Assembly: GCA_018457135.1 (NCBI GenBank)
Contig: JAGGDU010000046.1
Span: 201,516-265,515, forward strand
Source of the DNA: Trichodesmium erythraeum GBRTRLIN201
Lineage (GTDB): Bacteria; Cyanobacteriota; Cyanobacteriia; Cyanobacteriales; Microcoleaceae
Length of the DNA stretch: 64,000 nucleotides
Direction: 5' to 3'
Shown here piece by piece: positions 1 to 9,505 of this stretch. The position numbers and the translations under genes are program-made. The notes under the pieces are model-generated. The model saw nothing but the letters and a program-made list of their open reading frames with translations. It had not been told where the DNA came from and did no database searches. Within the stretch, counting starts at the first letter, position 1; every line of letters starts with the position of its first letter.

Positions 1-160
1 CATATTGATAAGCTTGAAACCAGTCATCACGGGTGGTAATATCTCTAACCTCTAGCTTAAATTGACAGGGGTTTTCGGGGTCTTTCAGTATTTCTTCAAG
101 TTTTTCTTGAAGTCCTTCACAAAGGTGACAGCCTGGTTTGCTGTATAGTATCAGGTTCAT
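1..160 (-). CDS. Glutaredoxin family protein (DUF836-like), 5' part
   Basis: Reading leftwards from an ATG at 158-160, the open frame gives MNLILYSKPGCHLCEG and continues without a stop to the window edge. The N-terminal beta strand followed by a CxxC pair (CHLC, residues about 11-14) is the signature of small glutaredoxin/thioredoxin-fold proteins, in which the two cysteines perform thiol-disulfide exchange. About 53 residues are visible, so the C-terminal part lies outside the window. The protein is probably cytosolic, with no signal peptide. Family assignment rests on the CxxC position and the short N-terminus; the exact substrate is unknown. Confidence 0.72.
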   Translation of the reverse strand, partial: MNLILYSKPGCHLCEGLQEKLEEILKDPENPCQFKLEVRDITTRDDWFQAYQY

Positions 161-189
161 AATTTACTAAAAATTTTGAAAAATCTATT

Positions 190-331
190 AGAGTTGTTGG
201 GAATTAAACAAAAAAAATGGCTAAAACCCAAAACAAGTTCATGTTTAAGCATGCTTTGAAGAATTAAAATACTCAAAACCATCAAGAGTAAACTTTTGAG
301 CATTTTTAATTTTCTCACATCAAGCAACTCT
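190..331 (-). mobile_element. MITE-like element, family A copy 1
   Basis: The left end reads AGAGTTGTTGGGAATTAA and the right end reads CAAGCAACTCT, so the ends are inverted repeats of AGAGTTGTTGgg. Next to the right end is a conserved inner block, the complement of AAAATTAAAAATGCTCAAAAG. The same architecture occurs at 352, 8526, 8900 and 37101. The copy is in the opposite orientation to the last three. There is no coding capacity, which fits a non-autonomous transposon. Confidence 0.7.
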
Positions 332-351
332 GTTATATTTATTTAATTACC

Positions 352-495
352 AGAGTTGTTGAGAATTAACCCACAAAAAATGGCTAAAACCCAAAATCAA
401 TCTAGGTTTAAGCATGAAGATTGAGTATTAAAATAATGAAAAGCTTATAGAGTAAGCTTTTGAGGCTCTTTAATTTTCCCACACCAAACAACTCT
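352..495 (-). mobile_element. MITE-like element, family A copy 2
   Basis: This is a near neighbour of copy 1, in the same orientation, separated from it by about 20 bp. It starts AGAGTTGTTGAGAATTAA, shares the inner block ATGGCTAAAACCCAAAA with copy 1, and ends CCAAACAACTCT. Length is 144 bp. The terminal inverted repeats and shared interior support a common mobile origin. Confidence 0.7.
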
Positions 496-1771
496 ATTAT
501 ATAATCCTTATTTTAAATTCATACTTTTTCCATTTATTGAATCTTCCGATAAAATGCAGAAACTGTCTGAGTCATCATATAAAAAAATCCTTAGTTGGGA
601 AACTCCCTAGTCACGTCCTTGTTTTTTTAACCATAAAAAAATTAGTTATCACTCCAGTTTTTTCTAGAAAAGAAGCGATCGCCATAGTCAAAAAAGACAT
701 ATTGAACATCCCTCCCAATTAAAAAACCCTCAAATATACTTCTTAGCTTGCTGAGATTATGTATCCAAGGTATAGATGTAACTACTATAGCTATTTGTGC
801 TAAAAATTTACTTATTTTTTATTCAAAGTATCAACAATATCCCCAAAGGCACTAGTTGTAGTATAAACATCTCAAATAATTACCAAAAACAAACCTTATG
901 TAGCTATACCGCCTAAGTTTTGGGTATTTACTCTTCCTGAATATATCTTTGCAATTATCTATTAGATTTTCCATTTTTTCTAAGACTCCTTCACCTGTTT
1001 ATCTTTGAAATAGTAATCAAGTTCAGTACTCAAGCATCTTATATAATAGACCTACCAACAATTTTTCAAATCCTACATAGTAATAGTAAATAGGTATGAA
1101 CAACAAGAGCAAGGGTAAAATATATTCCCATTGACCCCACCCAAAGATTCAAATAACTACAGATTTTTCAAATCTAGTTAGAAACCGTTACTCTTAAATT
1201 TCTTTACTTTAATTATATTTGCTTTTGGCGGAGCATTCCCTCAACGAAGAGCTGGGAGCCACTTAAATTTAGAAGTAATTAACTTATTATTTTCGTTTTC
1301 TCTAAGACCTTATTTTTAATATTTAACTTAATTTCATAATACAGCAGTAGTTTAGCAATTCAAACTAGCTTGGTCAAGAATATTAGGTTTAGCTTAAAAA
1401 TACCGAATTAAAATCCAACTTTGGCTAAATTATCACTAATTTTATCATTCTACTCAAATTACCAAAAATGATATTTTGACCAAAAAAAACAAGGTCTCAA
1501 GCCTACTTTTTAAGATTCGGAAAAAAAATAAACTTCAGTATTTTAATCTTAATACTGAACACTGCATTATACTTAGTAATTAATAACTAAAACTACTTTA
1601 AATAGATAATATAAAGATTGTAACACAAAATCTTATCTATGGCAAAGGTTGTAATTTTTTTAAATACCCTCTTACTAAAATTGATTTGGTATAATGCATT
1701 CATAAATGTCTTAATTTAAAAGACTTAGTTCCTCACAAACTTTTCCATTATTAAAAGAGGTTTAATAATAT

Positions 1772-2725
1772 ATGAAGTTGAATTTATGGCCAAATCATCC
1801 TTTTTTCAGATATTCGCTCTTTTTTTACTTACTCTTATCTATCAGTACAATCACTGTTAGTTGTACTTCAATTTTACCTCCGCTATTACCTGAACCAGAC
1901 CCACAGAATCCCACTAATCTCTATTCTAGCGAGCCTTTACAGGTAGCAGTGCTGCCTTGGCAAAGTCCCGAAGGGCAGCAAGAAAAATTACAACCTTTAG
2001 CTGAACATCTAGAAACTCTTCTCAAACGCCCAGTTAATTTCCAAATCACGAAAAATTACGCAGAAGCAGTGGATTTGATTGTTAAAGAAGAGGTAGATAT
2101 GGCATATTTGGCAGCTCTTACCTATATCAAAGCTAAAGAACGTAATCCCAATATTAGACCCTTAGTTATGCCCATAAACAGAATTAGTGGCCGACCTTGG
2201 TATACTAGTGTAATTATTGCTAATACTACCAAAAATATTAAAACTCTGGAAGATTTAAAAGGTAAACGTTTTGCTTTTGTTAGTCCATCTTCTACTTCTG
2301 GTTTCCTCATACCCATGAATGGTTTGGAAACTGCAGGTATAAATCCTACAAGAGACTTTTCTAAAATTCGTTACTCTGGCAGTCACGATAAAGCAACACA
2401 AGATTTAGTAGATGGTGTTGTAGATGCAGTCACTAACGATAAAGCCTCTTTCCTGCGGAGTCAAAAATCAGGAAAACTAGATGCTAATTACAAAATTATC
2501 TGGGAGTCAAACCCTATACCTGCACCTCCCATAGTTATCAATGCGAAGAAGTTTACACCCCAAATGATCGTTCAATTGCAAGAAATCTTGATCGATGCTC
2601 CCATAGGTGTTGTAGATGTAAGTGGTACTGAATCTAATGGTTATACTTTGGGTCAGGACGCAGACTTTGAGGAGATACGACAAATCTATACCCGTCTCAA
2701 GTATACAAAAGTGGCGGAAAAATGA
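1772..2725 (+). CDS. PhnD-like phosphate/phosphonate-type binding lipoprotein (sensor partner)
   Basis: This 317-residue protein has an N-terminal hydrophobic segment (residues ~12-30) ending in a lipobox-like ITVSC, so it is probably exported and lipid-anchored. The mature part matches the periplasmic binding fold of the PhnD type: 'LQVAVLPW' opening strand, '[19 protein letters not shown]'-like ligand-lobe region, and '[19 protein letters not shown]', a hallmark of this family. An AAGAGG purine run lies 11 bases ahead of the ATG. Its stop overlaps the start of the following hybrid histidine kinase (ATGA), so the two are translationally coupled. No permease or ATPase gene is adjacent. I infer that it presents a ligand to the kinase rather than feeding a transporter. 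The ligand is unknown. Confidence 0.85.
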   Translation: MKLNLWPNHPFFRYSLFFYLLLSISTITVSCTSILPPLLPEPDPQNPTNLYSSEPLQVAVLPWQSPEGQQEKLQPLAEHLETLLKRPVNFQITKNYAEAVDLIVKEEVDMAYLAALTYIKAKERNPNIRPLVMPINRISGRPWYTSVIIANTTKNIKTLEDLKGKRFAFVSPSSTSGFLIPMNGLETAGINPTRDFSKIRYSGSHDKATQDLVDGVVDAVTNDKASFLRSQKSGKLDANYKIIWESNPIPAPPIVINAKKFTPQMIVQLQEILIDAPIGVVDVSGTESNGYTLGQDADFEEIRQIYTRLKYTKVAEK

Positions 2726-4974
2726 AGATTCTAACTAAATTTATCCTTTCGACATCAATTTCTTTGGGATTAGTAACTTCTTTACTCGGAGTTAGTAGAC
2801 TTTTGATTGGAAGGACAGAAAAATCCATAGAGAAAGCCCGCAATCATACTAATCAAGCAGTTTATATAACTCATGCACTTATGCTTTCTCTAGAAACACA
2901 AACTTCCTTCCTGAAAGACTATCTTTTGTTTAATCGTGGTGTTTTTTATCTGAATAGCTATCAGCAAGAGAAATTAAAGTTTTTGGCTAGTTTGGAAAAG
3001 ATAAAAGAGCTAATACCAGAATCTCAAAAAACCGAAGTGGTAGGCCGCCGTTATCAACTTCTTGTACGCCTAGCTAATGAGATTATAAACAATCAAGATT
3101 ATTCTACTTCTAGTATCAAGCAAGATATCAAAGCGATCAAGTCATTTGGGGGTGATATTCGGCTGTTTCTCAGCTTCTTGTTGGAGGAAGTCAGGGTAAA
3201 AAATGACCAGAGCCAACAATTTGCGATCCAATTTAAGCAAAATGCAGCTATTTTAACCTACTGTTTAATTTTGGTAGTTTTACTGATTTTTATTGGTGAG
3301 TTTTACCTAACATTGTTACCAGTAATTCGTTCAATTCAAACCCTGAAAACTGCCGCCACCAAATTAGATATCGGTACTTTAAATTATCATTTGGATATTC
3401 AGACTGGTGATGAAATCCAGCAAATAGCTCAACAATTTAACCAAATGGCAGTTAAATTAGCTAATTCTTACTATTCTTTAGATTTTTTAGAACAGAAGCG
3501 ACAAGTTGCAGATGCAGCCAATAAGGCAAAAAGTGAATTTTTAGCTAATATGAGCCATGAACTCCGTACCCCTCTCAACGGGATTCTGGGTTACACTGAA
3601 ATCCTGAGTCGTTCGGAAGCCTGGGGAGAAAAAGAAAAAAAAGGGATTGATATCATTCATCAATGTGGTTCTCACCTACTCACTCTGATTAATGATATCC
3701 TGGATATCTCTAAAATTGAAGCCCGTAAACTAGAATTGCAACCCCAAGCGATTCATCTACCATCTTTTCTTCAAGGAATTGGGGAAATTATTTGTATTCG
3801 GACAGAAAAAAAAGGCGTTGATTTTGTTTACCTACCAGATGCGAATTTACCCGAAGGCATTGTAACCGATCCTAAAAGATTGCGTCAGGTATTGATTAAT
3901 TTACTAGGAAATGCTGCTAAGTTTACTGAAAAGGGTCAAGTGACATTTAAGGTAAGAATTATTGATTCTATGGCAGAACAAAAAAAAGATAAAGCTCAAA
4001 TACCTCAAGATAATGTCAGACTCAGTTTTCAGATTAAAGATACAGGTATTGGCATAAGTCCAGATTCTTTAGAAAAAATTTTCCAACCCTTTGAACAGGT
4101 TGGTGAGGGTAAACGACACTCTGAAGGGACTGGATTAGGACTTACTATTACTGATAATATTCTCAGTCTTATGGGTAGCAATATTCAAGTGAAAAGTGAG
4201 TTAGGAGTCGGCAGTACTTTTACTTTTGAGATTGATTTTCCCTTAGCACTAGAGTGGCAAGATCAGGTTATCACTGACACTAAAAAGCAATTAATTGGTT
4301 ATGAAGGGGATTTACAAACTTTGTTAGTTGTCGATAATAAGTGGGAAAACCGCTCGGTAATTGTTAACTTACTCGAACCGCTCAAATTTAATGTTATTGA
4401 AGCAGAAAACGGGGAAGATGGTTTGAATAAGGCTAATAAATTTCGACCTAACTTAATTATTACTGATTTGATGATGCCAGTAATGGATGGATATGAGTTT
4501 ATGAAGCACATTAGAACATCGGAAATACTTAAGCCAATTCCGGTAATTGTCTCTTCTGCATCAGTTATATCAACAGTTAGACAGAAGAGTTTGGATGCTG
4601 GTGGGGATGGTTTTCTAGAAAAACCTGTTGGATCAGATGAATTATTTAAGCTACTACAAGAACACTTACAGATTACTTGGAAATATGAATCTATTCTTAC
4701 TCCTGGTTCTAGTGATTTGCAACATCAACAAAATAGCAGGAAGCAAAAAACTACTGCTGTAGATGTATTACCCCCACTAGTAGTTCTAGAAGACTTATTT
4801 CAACTTGCTCAACAAGGTAGATTGAAAAAGTTAGTAGCAGTAGCTCAAGAGTTAGAAAAAGAGAACCAAGAATATGGGGCTTTTGTCGATCATATTGTTC
4901 AGCAAGCTAAAGATTTTGAAATTAAAAAAATTACAATCTTTATTCAAGAATCTTTAGAAAAATCAAATAATTAA
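2722..4974 (+). CDS. Hybrid sensor histidine kinase/response regulator
   Basis: The 750-residue membrane kinase has a first transmembrane helix at about 5-28, a periplasmic helical sensor region (~30-172), a second transmembrane helix (~174-200), a HAMP-like linker, a HisKA domain with phospho-acceptor His279 in '[15 protein letters not shown]', and an HATPase_c domain with the N box '[10 protein letters not shown]' and G boxes 'KDTGIGIS' and 'GTGLGLT'. A receiver domain follows, with phospho-acceptor Asp582 in '[12 protein letters not shown]' and the lysine in 'FLEKPVG'. A C-terminal ~80-residue helical tail has no recognised domain. It overlaps the upstream binding lipoprotein by four bases, suggesting that the lipoprotein feeds its periplasmic domain. 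The output partner may be the receiver-kinase gene 143 bp downstream. Confidence 0.92.
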   Translation: MKILTKFILSTSISLGLVTSLLGVSRLLIGRTEKSIEKARNHTNQAVYITHALMLSLETQTSFLKDYLLFNRGVFYLNSYQQEKLKFLASLEKIKELIPESQKTEVVGRRYQLLVRLANEIINNQDYSTSSIKQDIKAIKSFGGDIRLFLSFLLEEVRVKNDQSQQFAIQFKQNAAILTYCLILVVLLIFIGEFYLTLLPVIRSIQTLKTAATKLDIGTLNYHLDIQTGDEIQQIAQQFNQMAVKLANSYYSLDFLEQKRQVADAANKAKSEFLANMSHELRTPLNGILGYTEILSRSEAWGEKEKKGIDIIHQCGSHLLTLINDILDISKIEARKLELQPQAIHLPSFLQGIGEIICIRTEKKGVDFVYLPDANLPEGIVTDPKRLRQVLINLLGNAAKFTEKGQVTFKVRIIDSMAEQKKDKAQIPQDNVRLSFQIKDTGIGISPDSLEKIFQPFEQVGEGKRHSEGTGLGLTITDNILSLMGSNIQVKSELGVGSTFTFEIDFPLALEWQDQVITDTKKQLIGYEGDLQTLLVVDNKWENRSVIVNLLEPLKFNVIEAENGEDGLNKANKFRPNLIITDLMMPVMDGYEFMKHIRTSEILKPIPVIVSSASVISTVRQKSLDAGGDGFLEKPVGSDELFKLLQEHLQITWKYESILTPGSSDLQHQQNSRKQKTTAVDVLPPLVVLEDLFQLAQQGRLKKLVAVAQELEKENQEYGAFVDHIVQQAKDFEIKKITIFIQESLEKSNN

Positions 4975-5117
4975 GGGCTCAACTGGATGCAACTTTTCCT
5001 AACAAGTGGAAATTGAGGCAGTTATGAAATGAACCTTTTCAGCTTTATACTGAGAAACAGTTATATTTTTTGATCAAGTTATACATCATATAATAATAAT
5101 ATTTAAACTGATAAATT

Positions 5118-6440
5118 ATGGACCATTCAGATTTAATTTTAGTAGTAGATGATACTCCTGCAAACTTAGCAGTTCTTTCAGAAGCTTTAAGTGATGCTGA
5201 CTTTGAAGTGGCTATCGCCACAGATGGTGAATTAGCTATTACTCAAGCAAAATTAAGTTTACCCAGCTTGATTCTTCTTGATGTAATGATGCCTGGTATT
5301 GATGGTTTTGAAACTTGTCGCCGTTTCAAAGCTTGTAACATCACTAAAAATATACCCATAATTTTTATGACTGCTCTTAGTGATTGTATTGATAAAGTTA
5401 AGGGACTTAGTTTAGGAGCAGTTGATTATGTGACTAAGCCATTTCAAGAAGCAGAATTAATTGCCCGTGTGAAAACACAGTTAAAGTTGTACCACCTTAC
5501 TGAAAACTTAGAACAGAAAGTAGCCGAACGTACAGTAGAACTAGAGCAAGCTTTAGAGCAGGTGAAGGAGTCACAATCACAGTTAATCCAATCAGAAAAA
5601 ATGGCAGCTCTAGGACGCTTAGTTGCAGGAGTTGCCCATGAAATTAATAACCCTCTTAACTTTATTTATGCTAATCTCAATTATATGGAGGAATATACTA
5701 CAATATTCTTGGATTTTCTAAAGCTCTATGAAAAAAACTACCCAAATCCTATTGATGAAATTAAAACGCAAGCTGAAGATATAAACTTAGAGTTTATCCG
5801 CTCAGATGTACTTCAAACCCTCGCGTCTATGAAAATAGGTGCTGAACGTATCCGAGAAATAGTATTGTCGCTGCGAAATTTTTCTCGTACAGATAAAGCT
5901 GAATTCAAACCCGTTGATATTCATGAGGGTATTGAGAGCACCCTAAGGATTTTACAACATCGCTTTAAGGTTCAACCTCAAGGGATAGAGATTCAAATAA
6001 TCCGAGAATATGAGAAACTACCTCTTGTAGAATGCTCCTATGGCCAAATTAACCAAGTATTTATGAATATTCTGGTAAATGCCATTGATAGCTTAGAAGA
6101 AGCCAATACCAACCTTGCATACGAACAAACCCAGGATAGACCTAGTTCTAATCAAATCATAATTAGTACATCTGTAATTGACCCAGAATTAGTACAAATA
6201 ACTATCACAGATAATGGTTGTGGTATCCCAGAAAATATTAAAAAGTATATTTTTGATCCATTCTTTACAACAAAACCTATAGGTAAAGGGACAGGTATGG
6301 GTTTGTCTATCAGCTATCAAATCATTACAGAAAAACATCAGGGTCAACTCAAATGTTTTTCAAAAGCTGGACAGGGAACAAAATTTCTCATTCAAATCCC
6401 AATCCATCAGCCTACGATCCTAAAGCACAAGAAAGGGTGA
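5118..6440 (+). CDS. Response regulator-histidine kinase fusion
   Basis: This 440-residue cytosolic protein has an N-terminal receiver domain (about 5-122; acidic pair DD at 11-12, phospho-acceptor Asp55 in '[13 protein letters not shown]', lysine in 'VTKPF'), a coiled-coil linker, a HisKA-type region with His174 in '[14 protein letters not shown]', and an HATPase_c domain ('[11 protein letters not shown]', 'ITDNGCGIP', '[11 protein letters not shown]'). No membrane segments are visible. The order receiver then kinase is common in cyanobacterial phosphorelays. The kinase core is closely related to that of the membrane kinase at 52423-54522. It lies 143 bp after the hybrid kinase and probably belongs to the same signalling unit. 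Its last bases are included in a 110-bp tandem duplication. Confidence 0.9.
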   Translation: MDHSDLILVVDDTPANLAVLSEALSDADFEVAIATDGELAITQAKLSLPSLILLDVMMPGIDGFETCRRFKACNITKNIPIIFMTALSDCIDKVKGLSLGAVDYVTKPFQEAELIARVKTQLKLYHLTENLEQKVAERTVELEQALEQVKESQSQLIQSEKMAALGRLVAGVAHEINNPLNFIYANLNYMEEYTTIFLDFLKLYEKNYPNPIDEIKTQAEDINLEFIRSDVLQTLASMKIGAERIREIVLSLRNFSRTDKAEFKPVDIHEGIESTLRILQHRFKVQPQGIEIQIIREYEKLPLVECSYGQINQVFMNILVNAIDSLEEANTNLAYEQTQDRPSSNQIIISTSVIDPELVQITITDNGCGIPENIKKYIFDPFFTTKPIGKGTGMGLSISYQIITEKHQGQLKCFSKAGQGTKFLIQIPIHQPTILKHKKG

Positions 6441-6653
6441 ATATTTATTATTTATATTGTGTATAATTTATATTATCTAAAAAATTTAGTTACGATTGGC
6501 AGAAGCCCTTCTATCTTCTCGTCTCTGCCTTTATAACAATAAGAGGGTGAATATTTATTATTTATATTGTGTATAATTTATATTATCTAAAAAATTTAGT
6601 TACGATTGGCAGAAGCCCTTCTATCTTCTCGTCTCTGCCTTTATAACAATAAG
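6434..6653. repeat. Perfect 110-bp tandem duplication
   Basis: Bases 6434-6543 are repeated directly and apparently without change at 6544-6653. The unit begins within the last codons of the upstream kinase gene (AGGGTGAATATTTATT) and contains the stretch GATTGGCAGAAGCCCTTC. Lack of divergence indicates a recent event or gene conversion. Confidence 0.9.
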
Positions 6654-6713
6654 AGAAAGACATTATCTTATATCTAGATCATGCAATGATTATCAGTCAG
6701 TTCATCAACCATT

Positions 6714-6862
6714 AAAAATCAACACCTAAGCTTTACTCCCTGAGTGACTTCTTTACTATCTAAGATTATCTATGGAGATCTACTAAGCTATTAACTTTAG
6801 TTGGATTGCTCCCTTTTTACCACTTAAAGAAGTTTCAGTTTTAGATATAGGTGTTGATTTTT
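6714..6862. repeat. 149-bp segment bounded by 15-bp inverted repeats
   Basis: AAAAATCAACACCTA at 6714-6728 is perfectly complementary to TAGGTGTTGATTTTT at 6848-6862. The interior has no coding sequence. The size and ends resemble a miniature transposable element, but no second copy was found in the window, so a large RNA hairpin is an alternative. Confidence 0.55.
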
Positions 6863-7052
6863 AGTATTTAACGATAATGATACAAGTTTTATCTGACTTA
6901 ACAGAGTTATAGCCTCCTGAGTTGCTTAAATTATTTCCTCTATATTACTACATAAAAATGGAGTAAAACTCAAACACAAACCTAAGAAATTTTTACTCCC
7001 AGATTATTAAATCTTGAGAAAATATTAGCCCCTGACAAAGGAGTAGCTGTTG

Positions 7053-7202
7053 ATGTCTGAACAGAGAGATGATCAATTGATTAAACAGTTTTGTTTGTTA
7101 CCTCCTTTAAGTTATCGCTTGAACTCTTGTACATCTTTTAAAGAAGTCTATTTACTTCTTCATATTTATAATCTATCACTATTAATCAATTATGCAAATT
7201 AA
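7053..7202 (+). CDS. Possible small protein (49 aa), unrecognised
   Basis: An ATG at 7053 is preceded by AAGGAG at 7038-7043 with a spacing of nine bases, an unusually good ribosome-binding site for this window. The product starts MSEQRDDQLIKQFCLLPPLS and has a hydrophobic C-terminal half. No family is recognised. It could be a chance reading frame or a remnant; only the ribosome-binding site favours translation. Confidence 0.25.
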   Translation: MSEQRDDQLIKQFCLLPPLSYRLNSCTSFKEVYLLLHIYNLSLLINYAN

Positions 7203-7707
7203 TGTTATTAAACTTTACTTAGTAACTATTTATCCCTGTTGATATTGTAAATATAGGTTAAATTTTAGTTCGATTTACCATATAAGAAAAAGTTGACTGA
7301 AAGTAAATATTGGTAATAATTTAGTATTTAGGAAAATTAAAATCAATAACATTAATAATTGACAAACTCAACAATTGTCATTATCTATGAAAGAAGCTAT
7401 AAGCTGATGACCTACTATTTATTGGACAATCCTTAATGTGGCCATAAAACTAGAGGTGTCAAAAGTGACTGATTCTTGACTAATATATGTAATTGGACAG
7501 TTTTTAAGGGCATCAACTGCAAAACCAAAATCATAATATTAGAGACTAAGCAAGTAACGGAGCAATTAGTTTAGACTTTTTGCTTTTAGCTCTCTCAATG
7601 AGATAAAATTTTGGGATTGTACTAATACATAAATAAAATTCAAGTAACTATCTCAAATCTCAAAAAGTAAATATAACAATAACTCAATAAACTAGCCCAT
7701 AACAAGA

Positions 7708-8445
7708 ATGTTAAAAACATCAATTCCATCTCAAGGAATTCAACAAAATCCCTTAGTATGCCAACTGGCAAATTCTATAGAGGCAGTTTGGCAGCGATAC
7801 CTTAACCTAGAACCATATTATCTACCTGCAGATCTAGGTTATGTAGAAGGACGTTTGGAAGGAGAAAAACTCATAATTCAAAACAAATGCTATCAAACTG
7901 CTCAGTTCCGCAAGCTACATCTAGAACTAGCAACCATAGGCCCGAAGCTGGATATCTTGCACTGTGTCATGTTTCCCAGAATAAGTTATCCTTTGCCTAT
8001 ATTTGGTACAGATTTAGTAGGGGCAAGAGGCCAAATAAGTGCAGCAGTGGTTGATATATCACCTCAAAGTCAAGATAGAAAACTACCAGAAGTCTATAAT
8101 TATCAACTCCAAGCTTTACCAATAAAAGAATTTGCTCATCCTCGGCAACTACCACAATGGGGAGAAATATTTTCAGAGTTTTGTCTATTTATACGACCAA
8201 CTGGTTTAGAGGAAGAACAAAAATTTATATCAATAGTAGAATCTTACCTAGAAATACATTGCCAACAAGCGATCGCCCAAAAACCTGTTTCTCCAGAACA
8301 ACAGCTTGAAATTCTCAAGGCTCAACACCATTATTGCACTCAACAGAGACAAAATGATAAAACCCGCCGAGTCTTGGAAAAAGCTTTTGGGCCTGAATGG
8401 ACAGATTATTATTTAACAACTGTATTATTTGATAGTCCTAATTAA
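7708..8445 (+). CDS. pcyA: Phycocyanobilin:ferredoxin oxidoreductase
   Basis: The 245-residue product is a bilin reductase of the HY2/PcyA family, which makes the four-electron reduction of biliverdin IXalpha to 3Z-phycocyanobilin using ferredoxin. Phycocyanobilin is the chromophore of phycobilisomes and of cyanobacterial phytochromes. The catalytic residues of the family are all present: Glu73 in 'LHLELAT', His85 in 'LDILHCVMFPR' and Asp102 in 'FGTDLVGARGQ', corresponding to Glu76, His88 and Asp105 of the well-studied enzyme. Length is normal for PcyA. The enzyme is soluble. It stands alone, with >1 kb of non-coding sequence on each side. Confidence 0.97.
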   Translation: MLKTSIPSQGIQQNPLVCQLANSIEAVWQRYLNLEPYYLPADLGYVEGRLEGEKLIIQNKCYQTAQFRKLHLELATIGPKLDILHCVMFPRISYPLPIFGTDLVGARGQISAAVVDISPQSQDRKLPEVYNYQLQALPIKEFAHPRQLPQWGEIFSEFCLFIRPTGLEEEQKFISIVESYLEIHCQQAIAQKPVSPEQQLEILKAQHHYCTQQRQNDKTRRVLEKAFGPEWTDYYLTTVLFDSPN

Positions 8446-8525
8446 TGATTAGAGAACAATTATGGGAGTAAGGTTCATTGGCTAAAGATATCTACACATC
8501 TTAATATCTAGAGCTGGAAAACATT

Positions 8526-8664
8526 AGAGTTGTTGGGTGTGGGAAAATTAAAAATGCTCAAAAGCTTACTAAATAATATTTTCATAATTTTAATGCTCAA
8601 AAGTACCCTAAATGCTGGACTTTTTTTTGTTTTAGCCATTTTTGGGGCTTAATTCCCATACTCT
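8526..8664 (+). mobile_element. MITE-like element, family A copy 3
   Basis: It begins AGAGTTGTTGGGTGTGGG, continues with AAAATTAAAAATGCTCAAAAG, has the second arm with 'GTTTTAGCCATTTTTGGGG', and ends in a degraded CCCATACTCT. Length is 139 bp. Orientation is opposite to copies 1 and 2. Confidence 0.68.
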
Positions 8665-8899
8665 ATTACTGAACCTTACCTGGAGTCTGTTGAATAAATC
8701 TATAAAGATTTTTATGTACTGGGTTTAAATCTGGAGGTAGTGTTAGAAAATGACTAAATCAATATTGAACACCAGGGAAAACTGTTTTTAATGTTATGAG
8801 GAGAAAAACTAAAAAAATGAACAGTAAAACTATTACTCTCCAAAAATAAAGCTTACCTTTCCCCTAAAGATTGTTCTAGCAGGGATCTCTACTTAGCCT

Positions 8900-9040
8900 G
8901 AGTTGTTGGGTGTGGAAAAATTGAAAATGCTCAAAAGTTTGCTCTTGATGGTTTTGAGTATTTTAATTCTTCAAAGCACGCTTAAACTAGATAAGTTTAG
9001 GGTTCAAGGGATTTTTTTTTGCTTAAATTTTAACAACTCT
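8900..9040 (+). mobile_element. MITE-like element, family A copy 4
   Basis: It begins GAGTTGTTGGGTGTGGAAAA and ends TTTTAACAACTCT, length 141 bp. The inner arm GTTTGCTCTTGATGGTTTTG matches the complement of the corresponding arm in copy 1, confirming that the copies are related along their whole length and not just at the ends. Confidence 0.7.
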
Positions 9041-9505
9041 ATTATAATTCTACCTAAAGTCATAAATAAATTATAGCATTATTTTCAGAAATTAGTATAA
9101 CTTAATAGGGAAGGTAAAACTCCAAAATTCTTGTTTGTAAAAAGGATGACCAAGGTATAACCTGTAAAGTCGTAAATTTCAGGATAATTGGTAAAGTTAT
9201 AACAGGGATGTCTACAATTAGTGAAAGGTTAGCAAATGAAATTTTTTTCTGTACATTCGCAGCATGGACTATATTTGAGAATAGTGAGAATGTTCTAACC
9301 GTCCTGGCGACTTCTACGTATTTGTTTTTAGGTTCCCGTTATAATCTATGAATACTATGGAAGAGAACTAACTCAGGTATAGACAAGGTATTTAATTTAA
9401 TTAAGTGGGCTTAATGTTTCGGGCTTGGAACATGAAACGTGCAGTTGTGCAGAACACAAACTAAGAATCCTCGTTTCAGGAAAATCTCCGGGTCTAATAG
9501 AGAAG

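Larger units (their letters stand above)
161..1771. other. Gene-poor AT-rich gap with two inverted-repeat elements
   Basis: No convincing gene is seen. The left part carries two copies of a ~140-bp inverted-repeat element (listed separately). A short open frame at 537-722 has no recognisable family and is not called. A small GC-richer island near 1228-1262 stands out from the AT-rich background but could not be identified. The rest is AT-rich sequence without repeats or hairpins that I could recognise. Confidence 0.6.
6654..7707. other. Intergenic gap upstream of pcyA
   Basis: This is AT-rich sequence with a long-range inverted repeat at 6714-6862 and a possible 49-codon reading frame at 7053-7202 (both listed separately). 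I see no other gene or RNA. Confidence 0.5.
8446..9505. other. Intergenic gap with two MITE-like copies
   Basis: The gap contains two same-orientation copies of inverted-repeat family A (8526-8664, 8900-9040). The right end (about 9400-9505) is less AT-rich, with the hairpin GTTTC..GAAAC near 9416-9437. It could be the tail of a lost gene or transposase. No intact gene is seen. Confidence 0.5.

Noticed and set aside
537-722. 61-codon open frame on the plus strand
   Set aside because: No ribosome-binding site, no recognisable family and composition like the AT-rich gap around it; probably chance.
9425-9505. TTG-initiated extension of the DUF1574-type protein
   Set aside because: The extension is Cys-rich and compositionally different, without a ribosome-binding site at the TTG. 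The ATG at 9506 is preferred, though not proven.
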